Shown here: one piece after another, positions 23,008 through 35,027 of the stretch
Position numbering within the stretch: the stretch's first letter is position 1
Layout: every line of letters starts with the position of its first letter
Source: Piper betle
Taxonomy: Eukaryota > Streptophyta > Magnoliopsida > Piperales > Piperaceae
Assembly (NCBI GenBank): GCA_033002965.1
Contig: JAURVB010006402.1
Span: forward strand, 1 to 64,000
Direction: 5' to 3'
Length of the DNA stretch: 64,000 nucleotides
Notes under the pieces: generated by a model
The model's input: the letters and a program-made list of their open reading frames with translations, nothing else
Told to the model about the DNA's origin: nothing
Databases searched by the model: none
Made by a program: the position numbers and the translations under genes

Positions 23008-26000
23008 ATGGGCAACTCCCTCTTCGCCGGCGGCGGCGGCCGGCGGGGGTCGGAGGAGACGAAGCGCAAGAAGAAGCGGCGGTGGGGATTCGGCAAGCAG
23101 AGGCCGGTGGCGTCGGGGGCGGGGAGGGAGGGGAGGAGGGGAGGGGACGCAACGGGGGGCGTGCTACGCCGGGGAGGGCGGCGGTGGCGTCGGCGACCCC
23201 GAGAAGCATGCGATTGCGGTGGCGGCGGCGACGGCCGCGGTGGCGGAGGCGGCGGTGGCGGCGGCGCATGCGGCGGCGGCGGTGGTGAGGCTGACGAGCA
23301 GCGGGCGGTGCGCGTTCGGGGCCGGGGCGGAGGAGGCGGCGGCGGCTGTGAGGATACAGGCGGCGTTCCGGGGCTACCTGGTTAGCTTCGTACGATGACT
23401 TTTTTTGGTTTGGTTTGTTTGAAAAAAATAAAGTATGAATTTTTAGTCGAAAGTGCTGGTTTGTTTTGGAAGAGATTAGCTATTCTTGTGCAATGTTTGA
23501 ATTCTGAAGATTTTTTGTTTTTGAAAAAAAAGTGTAAATTTTTTATCCAAAACATGATGATTTCTGGAAGAGATTTAGCTGTTATTGTTTAACAGTTGAA
23601 TTCTAATGACTTGGGTGTAAATTTTTCATCCAAAAAGTGGTGATTTTGGAAGAGATTTAGCTGTTCTTGTTCAGGATTTTACTTCAAATGTTTGGATTCT
23701 AGTATTTTTTTGAAAGAAAAGTGTAAATTGTTGGCCTAAGTTGCTGATTTTTTGAAGAGTTTAAGATGTTCCTGTTCTAACATTTGGATTCTAATGACTT
23801 TTGTTTTTTGAAAGAAACAAAGTGTAAATTTTCCACCAAAAAATGGAGATTTTTTGAAGAACAATAGTTGTTCTTGTTCAACCGTGGTTAGTTGAACCGC
23901 TAAAATTTAAGTACTTGCTATATGCTTACTCTGTTGTGTTTTCAAAAAAATTAAAATTAAAATCTTCATTTTTGAATTTTTTTATGTGGTTTGATGTCGA
24001 CGTGATTTGAAGGATTATGGAAGTTTTTTGTTTTGATTTTAATCACGTCTGTTTCAGTTTTTTTAAATTATAAAAAAAGATTATTGTTCTCCAAAACGGC
24101 TTTTTTATATATAATATTTAACTGTCTGATGCATTTGTTTACAAAAATGTTTTTTTAAATCCAAAGTTATATTTAAAAAAGTTGTATTTTACATTTTCAG
24201 AATTATACAATATTTTGGCGTCCAATCTTGCATCATATCAGATTGTGAGTTAAAAAAATGGTGGTTGTTGCAGGTCCTGGCCTTAAAAATTAATTTATCA
24301 CAAACTAGTGAAACTCTTGCCTTCTGTGGTTCTGTTTGTATCATCATGTCTTTTCTTTCGGTAATTGTTTTTGGTAGCATGTCACTTTCTCTTATCTTTG
24401 TCTTCTGAATGATTCTTTTGCATCTTGTTAAACATGCATTTAGCTTCCTGATAAAAAAATGTGTAGAAAGTGAAACTATTTGTATTTGGAAATAGACATG
24501 TTTTAATAAAATTTCCTGATCAACCATAAATTTGTAAGTAAACTAGCAATAATAAGGGAAAATTTCCTCACAACCATGTTTAATGTCCAGATGGCTAATC
24601 TCCACCAATATTTGTTTGAATCAAATTTTGGCAAGAAAAAGAAAATAGTTCACATTTATCAGGCATGGATTTTTATCAAAGATTTTGAGAATCCAACATT
24701 TTGGATTTGAGAGACCAGACCGTCCTTATTGCAACTCCTGTTTTTCGTATTCGCGCCATTGAAAATTGTCAGATTTGAAACCTGAGCTTGGCCCTGCTGC
24801 TGCTGTCTGCTTTACTTGCGAAGGAAAAAAGTTCTGACCAAGCTTTTCCTTTACTCCATTGTACGTTACCATTATTCACATTCATGGAGTGGTGAGATAA
24901 GATCCACATGCTTGATGAATCACGCATTAGATCACCTCCTTCCTCTTGGCCCTTGTGCGTTTTTCCATGTATATGAATTTATCTCATCTGCTTTTTGGCA
25001 GCGATTTTTGGGCGGTCATGAGCCAACTAAGCAAAAGATGGAGTCTTTATCAGTTTCTGCTCTATTCCTTCCTTTCTGAACCCATCATGATTCTTCTGCT
25101 ACTGTCCTTTTTGCAAAGGACTTATGAGACCACTGCCTTTATCCTGCCACATAGCTCAAAAGTTCTCCCGTCTTATCTGCCTGCTTGTTTCTCAAACTAG
25201 TTTGAAAAGAATGGGCGGCTGGAATTGGGCAAAATTTATAGTATTGGTGGCTTTTTTGGCTGGAAAAATGTTTTGAACAGACTCTTTTTTCTATTTAGCT
25301 GTTGAGGTGATTGACGGAGGCTCTCTTTTGTATATGCAGTTCTTTTTTATTGACTTTTGTTTGTGGTGGTAGGCAAGGAGGGCTCATAGGGCGTTGAAGG
25401 GATTGGTGAAGTTGCAAGCTTTGGTGAGGGGCCACATTGAGAGGAAGAATGTCGCAGAGAAGCTCCGGTGTATGCGGGCGATTGTACGGGTGCAGGCACG
25501 CGCACGGGCCATTCGATCACAGAAGTTGGACTGCTACCAGCCGAGCAAAGGCTCCCTTGCTCAGCCAGTATGTTGATTTTTATACGAGTTAAATGTTTTT
25601 GTTATTCATGCTGTCATCGTTAGGTGCTGCTGTTAATTGTTGATTTGATGTGTGAACTGAATTACATGCACCTTAAGTTTTTGAACTTGTAAAATTTTCT
25701 AGTCAGTGTTTCTTTTTAGTTGCTAAATGTTGTAGGTGATATCAAGAGTGTGATGTCCAGTAATTAATGTTGCATAACCTTGTGACTTACCCATTGTTAT
25801 GAAGATTATATTTTTGCTACCGTCCTACTTGTTCTGATGATTTGGGATTTAGAAGTGCCCATTAGCAGCTGATAGATGGTTTATGATCAGATGATATTGA
25901 TGATTTGGCATTACTGTGAATAAATGTAATTTCTTTGTATATGGCTGGAATCGTTACTGGAATTCATTGTGTACAGGGGCCTCCCACACCGGAAAAGCAT

Positions 26001-26940
26001 GAAGTTCCTATTCGGTCAGGCAGTGCTAGGCAGCATGAACGATCACCTTCTCTGAAGGTCTGGTTCATTGGACATGCAATTTATTTTTCTTTTAAGCATT
26101 CAAAACATGAATGCCTGTTATATGCTACTCAAATGCTATTTGTATACGCAGAGAAATAGTTCAAGATCAAGAAAGACAAGCCACTTAGATATGGGTCGAT
26201 CTCAAAGTAGTCGTAATTGGCTAGACCAGTGGATGGACGAGAGGTCATGGGATTACCATGAAGCTGCAAAGATTAGAGTCTCGGATGATGACAAAACTGC
26301 GAAGATATTGGAAGTGGATTCTGGTAAGCCTGGCCACCATGCTAAGCGAGCCAGCAGAAACCTACCCCAATCATCACAATCCACTGTGAATAGTCACAGC
26401 TTTTCCGCATTGCCAGATTCTCCATCCAAGGACTCCACCACTGTTCAGTTCTCAAACCCGAGTCCATCCTCAGTTGAAATGGAGTCTCTCAGCCCCCTCC
26501 AATTACCACATGAGGCAGACGACTCGGCCTTCCTCACAGCCAACAACAGCCCGCAAGTCTACTCTGCATCATCTAAAGCTGGTGGCACAAGGAGGGGACC
26601 ATTCACTCCCGCCAAGAGTGAATGCTCTCGGAGTTATCTGAATGGATTCTCCGACTATCCCAGTTACATGGCATACACCGAATCGTCTAAAGCAAAAGTT
26701 CGATCTCACAGTGCTCCGAAACAGAGGCCTGACTACGAGAAATCAACCTCAGTAAAGCGAATGTCCATTTACGGACTTGGAGACGGAGTATCAGTGACTT
26801 CAGGCTGTTCTCAAAAATCCACTTCTCTCCATGCCAAATTTACAAACAAAGCCTACCCGGGCTCCGGCAGGTTGGATAGGTTGGGAATGCCTGTTCGTGA
26901 ATTTGGTGTGTACTCCGGCACAAGCCGCTACAGATACTAA
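23008..26940 (+). CDS. IQD (IQ67-domain) calmodulin-binding protein, four exons
   Basis: Encodes a protein of about 478 residues of the plant IQD family, basic scaffolds that bind calmodulin and often microtubules or kinesin light-chain-related proteins. Exons: 23008-23380, 25373-25567, 25977-26057, 26152-26940. Exon 1 holds the basic motif [13 protein letters not shown], an Ala-rich segment ([19 protein letters not shown]) and the first IQ motif ([13 protein letters not shown]). Exon 2 completes the IQ67 domain ([21 protein letters not shown], then [17 protein letters not shown]). Exon 4 carries the family's C-terminal DUF4005 block ([31 protein letters not shown]). The intron between the first two exons falls at the family's conserved place after GYL. 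The basic motif and the Ala-rich segment are in different frames, so one or more indels sit in the G-run-rich DNA at about 23100-23190. The exact N terminus is uncertain; ATG 22989 is an alternative. Confidence 0.88.
23425..23885 (+). repeat. Five-unit diverged tandem repeat at the start of IQD intron 1
   Basis: A T-rich unit of about 100 bases recurs roughly five times. Each holds a version of 'AAAGTGTAAATTTTTCATCC', then 'TGATTTTTGGAAGAG' plus 'ATTTAGCTGTTCTTGTTC', then 'TTTGGATTCTAATGACTT'. Unit starts are near 23430, 23530, 23615, 23720 and 23820. It begins about 45 bases after the exon 1 donor. The rest of the intron (to 25372) shows no repeat I can define. Confidence 0.75.
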
Positions 26941-27531
26941 TCTGTGTATGTTTGACTGGAAACTAACTATCTCTGATCTACTCTTTTCTTGCATTAGTTG
27001 GAGGGGAATTGTGGCTGGTGTTTGTGGTCTATTCCAGCCTTTAGTTTAGCTAATCAGCTGTGTATGTTTTACGTCATGTCTATGGTAATGTCATCTTCAA
27101 CTTTAGATGAATCAAAACATAGAGCTGTTGGGTTGAATCTAATCAGCCATTGATACGACCTCAGCTTGCGGCAAAGTTTTCATGTGACATTGCTCTGTAA
27201 AGAAACGAAGTTTTCATATGATATTCCCATGCCTTGTCGTCAAAATGGTCCATCAAGTAAAGCTTTTTAATTTGCAAGGCAATGTTGATGTTAATAAAGA
27301 ATCTTTGTTGGGTCAATGTGGTCTGTGGAAAACCGATTGTTTTTATGATCTTAACGTGGAGTGTATATGATTAGTGCATATCAAGATGCAAAGAAGAGTG
27401 GTCATGGTAGATAAACAGTCAGAGTCATCGGTGGCTTGTTGAGACCGGCATATTGTTTAGTATTTTGATGAAGTAATCAAATAAGTAACTATAAATTTAG
27501 TGAGGATTTAATTCATGGTTGGTTTTGAGTG

Positions 27532-27700
27532 ACAACTTTGCCAATATTTGTGCATTGTCAGATCCAAATTTGAAGAAAGGTAGAAAGGTTCGCCTCAAAA
27601 AATATATCTGACCATTCAAAATTTCAAAATGGTATTTTTTAGAATCTCATATATCCTAGTTTAACTAAGTTTATGTCCCAATCATCTTTGGATATTAGGT
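27532..27700 (-). repeat. Dispersed ~160-bp repeat, copy 4
   Basis: The most decayed copy, in the same orientation as the CSN1-intron copy. Landmarks: 'CAATATTTGTGCATTGTCAG', then 'CATATATCCTAGTTTAACTA' and 'TATGTCCCAATCATCTTTGG'. It lies about 600 bases past the IQD stop codon. Confidence 0.55.
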
Positions 27701-28143
27701 GCAATTAAAATTTCATAGATGGGTCAAACTCTATTTGGTGGAAATGAATTAATTATAGGCATTGTGATGGGATGGTCCATAATAACAATGACAGTTTGAT
27801 CAAAAAGACATTAATTCAATGACCCATTTCAACTATAATCACTTGTAAAGATTAGTTGGTAGGTTTGAGAGGAGGGAAATCAGGCTGTTGTAAAGACAAA
27901 ACAGTTATGTAATAAAAAGATCAACGAATAGACACATCGCATTACAACCAAATGATTTGATGTCATTTTGTTTGTCAAATATGCAAAACCGCATGAAAAT
28001 TATTTTGTGGTTCAAGTCTCATAAAACCTATAACGGATAAGGAATTAAACATGCGAGCAGGTTTTCAACATTCTTCCTACCGAGATTAGGTCTCAACAAT
28101 AAATAATAAATATTTACCAACCAAATAAACAATAATAAAAACT

Positions 28144-28270
28144 AGTGTCCATTTATGATGATATTTATTAATATAAGCTTTTAAATTATAAAAACAGTTA
28201 AATTAGGTGTCAATTTACGATGATATTTGTTAATATAAGTCTTTAGATTATAAAAATGGTTAAAATAAAT
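28144..28270 (+). repeat. Diverged tandem duplication, ~62-bp unit
   Basis: Two units starting TAGTGTCCATTTATGATGAT and TAGGTGTCAATTTACGATGAT, each with 'ATATTTRTTAATATAAG' and 'TTATAAAAA'. Several differences, so older than the 77-bp duplication at 19455. Confidence 0.75.
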
Positions 28271-29369
28271 ATAATCATTGATTTTAAAAAATCCAATTTT
28301 ATAACAACCCAACCTTTGCCTCCTCTAATTTGTGCAAACTAATAGGCCTAATTATTTCTTTACAAATGATTAATAAAATTGAAGAATATAAAGACTATCT
28401 CGGCTAAGATATTTAATCCTATGTCACTAGATGTATTGGATGTGGATCTTCCCTAAATAAATATTGGAAGTGAATCTTACGGTGTAGGGATTAATAAGAG
28501 AGATATCACAATTCACTTACTTTAAGAAAATTTTATCATTAGAATTCCTTTTTGGACCATGGCTAGTGGCCTATCCCACTATTTAATATGATCTTAATTC
28601 GACTTTGATATCATCTAATTAGTACAAAGTGATAGACATGCTCATTTCTTTAACAATAGTAAACCAAAATAAAAATTATAAATATCATTTTTATTAGTAT
28701 ATTAGACTTTATCTCAGGAGGATTAGATGTGAGATTAAATTTGAAGATATTACGATTCTTATGCTATTTAGCTTAAGCTGATAATAGGCATGAATGATAA
28801 ATAATATATGTTGGTACGAGAGTAATAACTTTTTCGTGAATTGTATTTTTGGCAAAAATATGATTTATTAGATGGCTATTTGGACTTTTGGTAAACTTAT
28901 TTGGGCAAAGGGTGAACACAAACAAAAGAAACCCTAATTTTTTAGATTCAAAAGGGGAGTTAATGAAATCGTGAATCTGATTTACATAGATTAACAGAGT
29001 GAATAGTATTTTACTATTAATTTATTGTGAATAAAATTACAATTATTAATGAATTTAAGTTATAAATTTAATGTGAATATTTTATATTCTTTATTTTTTA
29101 AACCCACAAACCTATGAATCAGATTTATATAGGTGGGATTTATAGGTGGGAGGTCTATAATTTAATTAACAGGTTTGTAGTATTTTTTAGGTTAGATTAT
29201 CGATCGTATAAAAATTGTGTGAATATGATTCACACTTAAAAAACCCATTTCACCTACCTATTAATGTCAATTTATAGCCCAAATTTACAAGTTCAAACGA
29301 GACTGTCATTTTCTCTAACCCCCACAGGGTTTTAGGTTCTTGCCATTGGCCATCAAGAAAAAAGCGGCC

Positions 29370-31138
29370 ATGGTTCTCAAGTGAGTTCCTCCTCACAAAA
29401 TTCTTCACAATTTTGCTTCCAATTAATTCCAATTCTGATTGTTGATGCATCGTCCTGCATTGTTCGGTAAATTCTGATCTTGTTATGTGGAAACCATCTT
29501 CGCGGCATTTGATTTCGTTACCGTTTGCTTAATTTGTGGAAATGAAAGACAAGACATGAAAATTTCAAATCTTTGGTCAATGGTTTATTGGGAATTGATA
29601 CTGTTCCTTGAGTAGTTGAAAAAAAGATTTGAAGCTAGCAGCATATGTTAATAATGTAGGGTAAATTAACAAGATAGTCATGAGATTACCTCTGTGATTG
29701 GGTGTCACTGTGACAAATTTTTATTTGGATGAAAAAAATTAACATCTTTTGCTTTTTAAGCTCTGAAATGCTAGCAGCTCCTTGTAAATAATGGGTCATC
29801 ATTTACTAGTTGAATCATGAGCTTACCTATGTGATTGGGGTTATGGTGACCATTTTTAGGTCGGAGATTAGCTATTTGGTTTTGTATGTAGTTAGGTCCT
29901 TGTAATTTGTAAATACTGTAATGCGATTTCTTGGGCGAGTTTAAGGTTTACCTATGTGATTGGGATTTTTGGTAGTCTTATTATGTGGAAGACTTGGTTT
30001 TGTTTTTAGCTGTAGTTTTTTTTAAAAAAATCATGTGTATTCTGATAATGAGTGAGTATAGGATGGATTTTTTAAATCCAGGGAAGGGTATCAGATCAGT
30101 CCATGTTGATTCTCAGGTATGCTGTCAATGAGTGAGGTGAAAATTTATTGTTCTTATTGTATATTTTGAATTGACTATAACTAATTTGTTTTATGGATTT
30201 TCTTGTTTGCAAACTCCAAATGAAGAAGGTACTTTCACAACAGGCTGAAGCCATCAAAACTTACCTGGATTGCTATGTCCAGGAAGCAACATAAGAAGGT
30301 GACAGTTTGTCATTTTTTTTTTTCATGAAGCTTCTCTCGGCAAGATGATCTTTTAATATCTAATTCTACACATACCGATAAAATTTGCTAGTGTACATAT
30401 AGGTATGTAGGATATGGTTTGGCATTGTTCCTGGCCTTTAGTTCCACACAGGTGATCTGGTCATGTCAGTAAGGGCTTTTGAGGCGGTAATGAACCTCAA
30501 ATAGCTCTCACTCAATTTGTGATAAACAGTTCTAGTCCAATGAACGTGGCCGTCTTTCACATAAGTTGTCAGCATAACACCTTTCCATGCTGTAGATATC
30601 TCTTGCAAAAGCTTTTTCTGTTCATATTTCCTTTGTATATTTTGTGCATATTTTTTAATTTCTGTTGTTTAGAAGGTTTTTTTAAAAAAAAGAAAGGTTA
30701 TTATGATTCTCCAAACAGGACATCCATGCAGAAACTGCAAAGAAAAGGCGCCGGGCTACAAAGAAACCTTACTATAGATCAATTGTTGGTGCAACTTTGG
30801 AGGTGATCCAGAAGTGACGGACTGAGAAAGCTGAAGTTCGAGATGCTACTAGAGAAGTTGCTCTAAGGTATGGTTCTGAAAGATTAATGGCAACTGTCTG
30901 GCTGTCTAAAATTTTGAACTCAATGATTCATGTTTTGTTATATAACTATAGGGAAATAAAATAAAGAATTAAGAAAACTAAGGATGAGAAGAAGGCCAAG
31001 AAAGCCGAGGTGATGGCCAAGGCACCACAGACTCTCAAGGGTAGCGTCCTTAGAGGCGCGGCACCAAAGGGTCCCAGGATTGGAGCGGCCGGGGTGGGCC
31101 TGGATCGGCTCGGACGTCGAACAAGGCATAAAAATTAG
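29370..31138 (+). pseudogene. Ribosomal protein L24 (eL24) pseudogene with introns
   Basis: Pieces of eL24, a large-subunit ribosomal protein, lie in order and are separated by intron-like DNA. MVLK is encoded at 29370-29380 with a GT donor. A decayed PGKGIR...DSQ piece lies at about 30075-30117. [12 protein letters not shown] and SRKQHKK lie at about 30230-30298, [18 protein letters not shown] through EVRDATREVALR at 30719-30868, and KKTKDEKKAKKAEVMAKAPQ at about 30950-31138. At least three in-frame stops interrupt it: TGA in place of the Cys codon before RRYFHN, TGA after EVIQK, and TAA after EIK. Most of the second exon is unrecognisable and the usual Gly-rich C-terminal tail is replaced. 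These are base substitutions, not homopolymer slips, so this is a true pseudogene. The kept introns point to DNA duplication rather than retroposition. Confidence 0.88.
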
Positions 31139-32727
31139 TCGTCTACATTCAAAATTCTTCGATCAAGTTGGTCACATTTGGACATGGTCAAAACTCGATC
31201 AATATATGAAATTATTTTCATGTCATATTTATTTAATTATCTAATTATTTTTTTCATTACAAATATTATTTTTTTCCTCACAAACAACTAATATCTCATT
31301 TATATAATCATTATCTTTATTTTTTTTAGTTTCTCTTGTGTCAATTAGCATAAAAATTAAAATCATTTTTAAAAAAATATATTTGAATAAAAAGATATTA
31401 CATTACAATAGGAAAAATCAGAAAATAAGATCTATATGAAATTTATGGCTAGATGTATGTCAAACAAGCCCTCTATTAGAATTTAAAGTTCACCAAATAT
31501 TTGTCCTATTGAAGGCCTAAGTCGGAGATTGCAAAGAGTAAACAAGTTAATTAAGAAATGTCCATCAAATGAGCCAACCAAGTTCATTATTAAATTTATG
31601 TGAAATAATGAATATTGAAAAAACTGATAATTGTGTTGATTGAAAATAGTATTTTAACATCTTCATGTTTATAATGAACATGTGAGAATGTTATATTTAG
31701 TTTTTATCCTTCTAATATATATAAACATAATTTTACAAGTAATTTCTCTTTTGAATATTATTTCATGTAGGTGCGCTATATTGGGTGAATAATCAACGAC
31801 TAGAATATTTTGTCTTATAAGTATACACAATATTGGATTACATTTTGATGTCATAGACTATTTTAAAGCTTCTATACATTAATTATTTTTTGTTTGACTT
31901 GGAAATGTATTAGAGCTAAATTTTAAAAATTTAGTAAACTATAATACTAATTGAAAGTATTCTAACTACGGAGTAAGTGGTTGGTATAATTATTAATGTG
32001 AATGTATTGTTATAAATTCTTAAATATGAGGATAATTTTTATCTTTTTTCTATATAAGTTATTTTGAGTTATTTTAGATATTAAATATTCATTTTATGTA
32101 TAAATTTAATTAATTTTAATGCATATCATGATTTAAAATTTTTATAAAATATAATATTAGTCTCACAAATGTTAAAAGATATTATGCTATTGATATAAAA
32201 TATCGGGCACTCAGTCAATCATTCGGTCAGATAAAAAAATATCTATGTTTAGTTTATTTTTATTCGGTCAAATTCGATCAGTTAAATTCGGTCGGACATA
32301 CTTTAGACTTTAGTCGGATTCGATAATTTGACATCGTGCCCATACTTAGGAAGTGGTGGGGGAAAGCGCTGAGTTGGTCAATGTCATAACATGTTGGGGT
32401 ATTAGATTGGTGAGAATGTTACTACTGCCTCCATTCAAAGTTTCATTCATTGTAGAAGTTGACTGTTGCCTCCCTTACTGGACCGCGAAAATTCTCAAGA
32501 ACCGTGCGAGAATCCGTGAAGACTAGCAAATCTCCAGCTAGTGGCAGGTTTGTCTCGGATCCCTGCCGCGTCTAGGATCTCGCCGAGATTGATCTTGCCG
32601 GAATCTGGTGGAGATCCAGCGAGGTTGTAAACCATGTTGTGGACATGAAGAAGTTCTTTTCTGTGAGCTTTCAATGGTTTTATTTTGAACGATAAAATGT
32701 ATCATACATTATGGTAGTGTGAATCGA

Positions 32728-33037
32728 AGTTTTAAATACTATATCGTAGTATATCGTACACAGTCTTTAAATTTGGTGCAGTTTTAGATTTTGATATCAT
32801 TTTAATAGGCACCCAATTTTTTAGAATTAAAATTTTCACAAAAAATCAATTTTTTATTAAAACTTCTAGTATTTTAATTTGTATTCAATAAAATACTGAT
32901 GAAAAATATATTTTTAACATTTAATAAAATATTTTATTTATAATTTTAAAATATTATTGCCACCCAATAGAACCAAATATAATATTCTGTACCACTAAAA
33001 AAATCCAATATGGTCACATATATAGCATTTAAAATTA
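32728..33037 (-). mobile_element. AT-rich MITE-like element, copy b
   Basis: About 310 bp bounded by AAGTTTTAAATACTATATCG and, inverted at the right end, AATTTTAAATGCTATATATG. The complement of its centre carries the shared core 'AAATTATAAATAAAATATTT'. Opposite orientation to copies a and c. Confidence 0.55.
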
Positions 33038-34662
33038 TGGTGTTAACCACATAAGGTTACCCTTTAAGTTTTGTCGTTTTTTTTCATATGTATAAGGTTT
33101 TTTTATGGGGTAATGATGTTTACTAACTCTGAAATTGATAATTTTAGTAATTTCAAGGTAGTTACGAGAAGTTAAAGTTACACTTTATTGTATGCAGTAT
33201 AAATAACTAATTTAAATCACTAAGATTATTAATAATTAGCCTATTTCATAACATTCGGTCTCAATAAGAGCATTTGATACACAAGTACTCAACAATTTGT
33301 CAATGTGTTTCTGGAAGTGTTTCTTAAAGTGATTAAAGTGTCCAAGTATTCAATCAATAATATGAGTTTTATGCCATTGGCTTCATACATGCATCTGCTT
33401 TTGTGTTTCTGTTTTTTTTTATTTAAATGCAATGAAATGTAAGAAGTGGTATTTTCTGTCCTCCCAACTTCTACACAATATCTTACTTGTCATTTTGTTT
33501 GAAATGGGTGTTTGGTTGTACCTTGTGTTGCCTGCTTTTATTTTCTCAATCCATGCATACATCTGCATCCTTGATTTGTTTGCAATGACTCTGTCTGTCA
33601 TTTTATAATTGAGTGCCTCCCTTTATGTTTGTTAACACAATCAAAATTGTTTTTTCCCGGTGCATGCTATTGTTGGACACTAGTGGCTTCAAGCGTTTTG
33701 TACAAATATGGGCTTTTGTATTCCTGCATGATGAACCCATTTGCATGAATTAGACTCTCAACCTTCAAAACCTTGAAACTAGTTCCATTTTCTGCTACAC
33801 ATCACTTTATCAATCCAATAGAAACTTCCTCAATCATATTGTCTGTGCTTTGCCCACAAAAGAAGAAGAAAAAAGAAGGAAATAAAGAAACTTGTTGTTT
33901 TTATTTTCTCTCGCTAATGGGATGTTATTGTAGACTAATCGAGTGTGAGCAATGCTATTTAATATATTTGCTTTCGAACAATTGTCCGAACTTATCATAT
34001 GTAGCCGTTAAATGCAATATTTGTATTTCTGGCTAAAACAAACTAATTATTAATGGAAAATTCAGTATGAATTATGAAGACTTTTTGGTGGTTTTCATTC
34101 TCTATTTCTAGAATATCACCAATATCCTAAAGGTTTTATAGGGCGTAGATCTTTAATTAAGATTCATATAATTGCAAATAATTAAGCATTTTTGAACAGC
34201 CCTCATAAATTGTTTATTTCTTAATTGCTCGATGTAGTATTATGTTGCAATATCTCTCAAATTAGTTAACATCCAATACTTGTCACATTTGGTATATTAA
34301 TTAGGGTAAATTATATATCTTCAACTTAGTCAACGATATGAGAAATAATTTAGGCTTATCATCTTGCACTTGAGCTTGCTTAGTATTAGAATTGACTTGA
34401 GATCATATTGATTGGTGGGCTGGGCTGATACTAACATGAGTCAGGTTATGAGCCAATGAAAATTAATTATAAAATTTCAATTTGAACAAATATTTTTCAA
34501 GAAATCGCTCAGGCCTTAGCCAATGACTTGGACTTAGTCATTACATATATAAGTTATATACCCAAACTTTTGTATTTTTATATTCATTTAAAATAAAAGT
34601 GCTTATTCAAAAAAAAATTGTAATATACAAAAATGCATCATCAAATTCGTTAACTAATCAAA

Positions 34663-34667
<5 letters not shown>

Positions 34668-34694
<27 letters not shown>
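34668..34694. repeat. (TA)n microsatellite
   Basis: About 13 TA units. Confidence 0.9.
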
Positions 34695-34703
<9 letters not shown>

Positions 34704-34954
34704 GAGTACTAATTGAGCTCATTAATTTGTTATGAATAGAACGAAAAAGACTGGAAACCCCACATTCTTGCCGGTCATACTTGACAACCCATGTCAACGA
34801 CGTAAGACCTGAAAATGGACAGATTAAACGGATAAAGATAAGGGGATAGAGGGCCGACCAATGTGACTCTTTTTTTGTTCTTAGTATGTATCCTCAATGA
34901 CTTGTTATTAGAGTCGTTTTGACTAGTCCTATTTTGAAACTTTGGGACATTGTC

Positions 34955-35027
34955 TAGAATATGTAGGGTTTTGTTCACACACTTTTTCTAGTCATGTAGA
35001 ATATATAGGGTTTTGTTCACACACTTA
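34955..35027 (+). repeat. Short tandem duplication
   Basis: 'GAATATGTAGGGTTTTGTTC' plus ACACACTT is repeated about 42 bases later as 'GAATATATAGGGTTTTGTTC' plus ACACACTT. Confidence 0.8.

Larger units (their letters stand above)
26941..29369. other. Intergenic spacer between IQD and the RPL24 pseudogene
   Basis: AT-rich DNA with no conserved reading frame. It contains the fourth copy of the dispersed ~160-bp repeat (27532-27700) and a diverged 62-bp tandem duplication (28144-28270). Confidence 0.5.
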
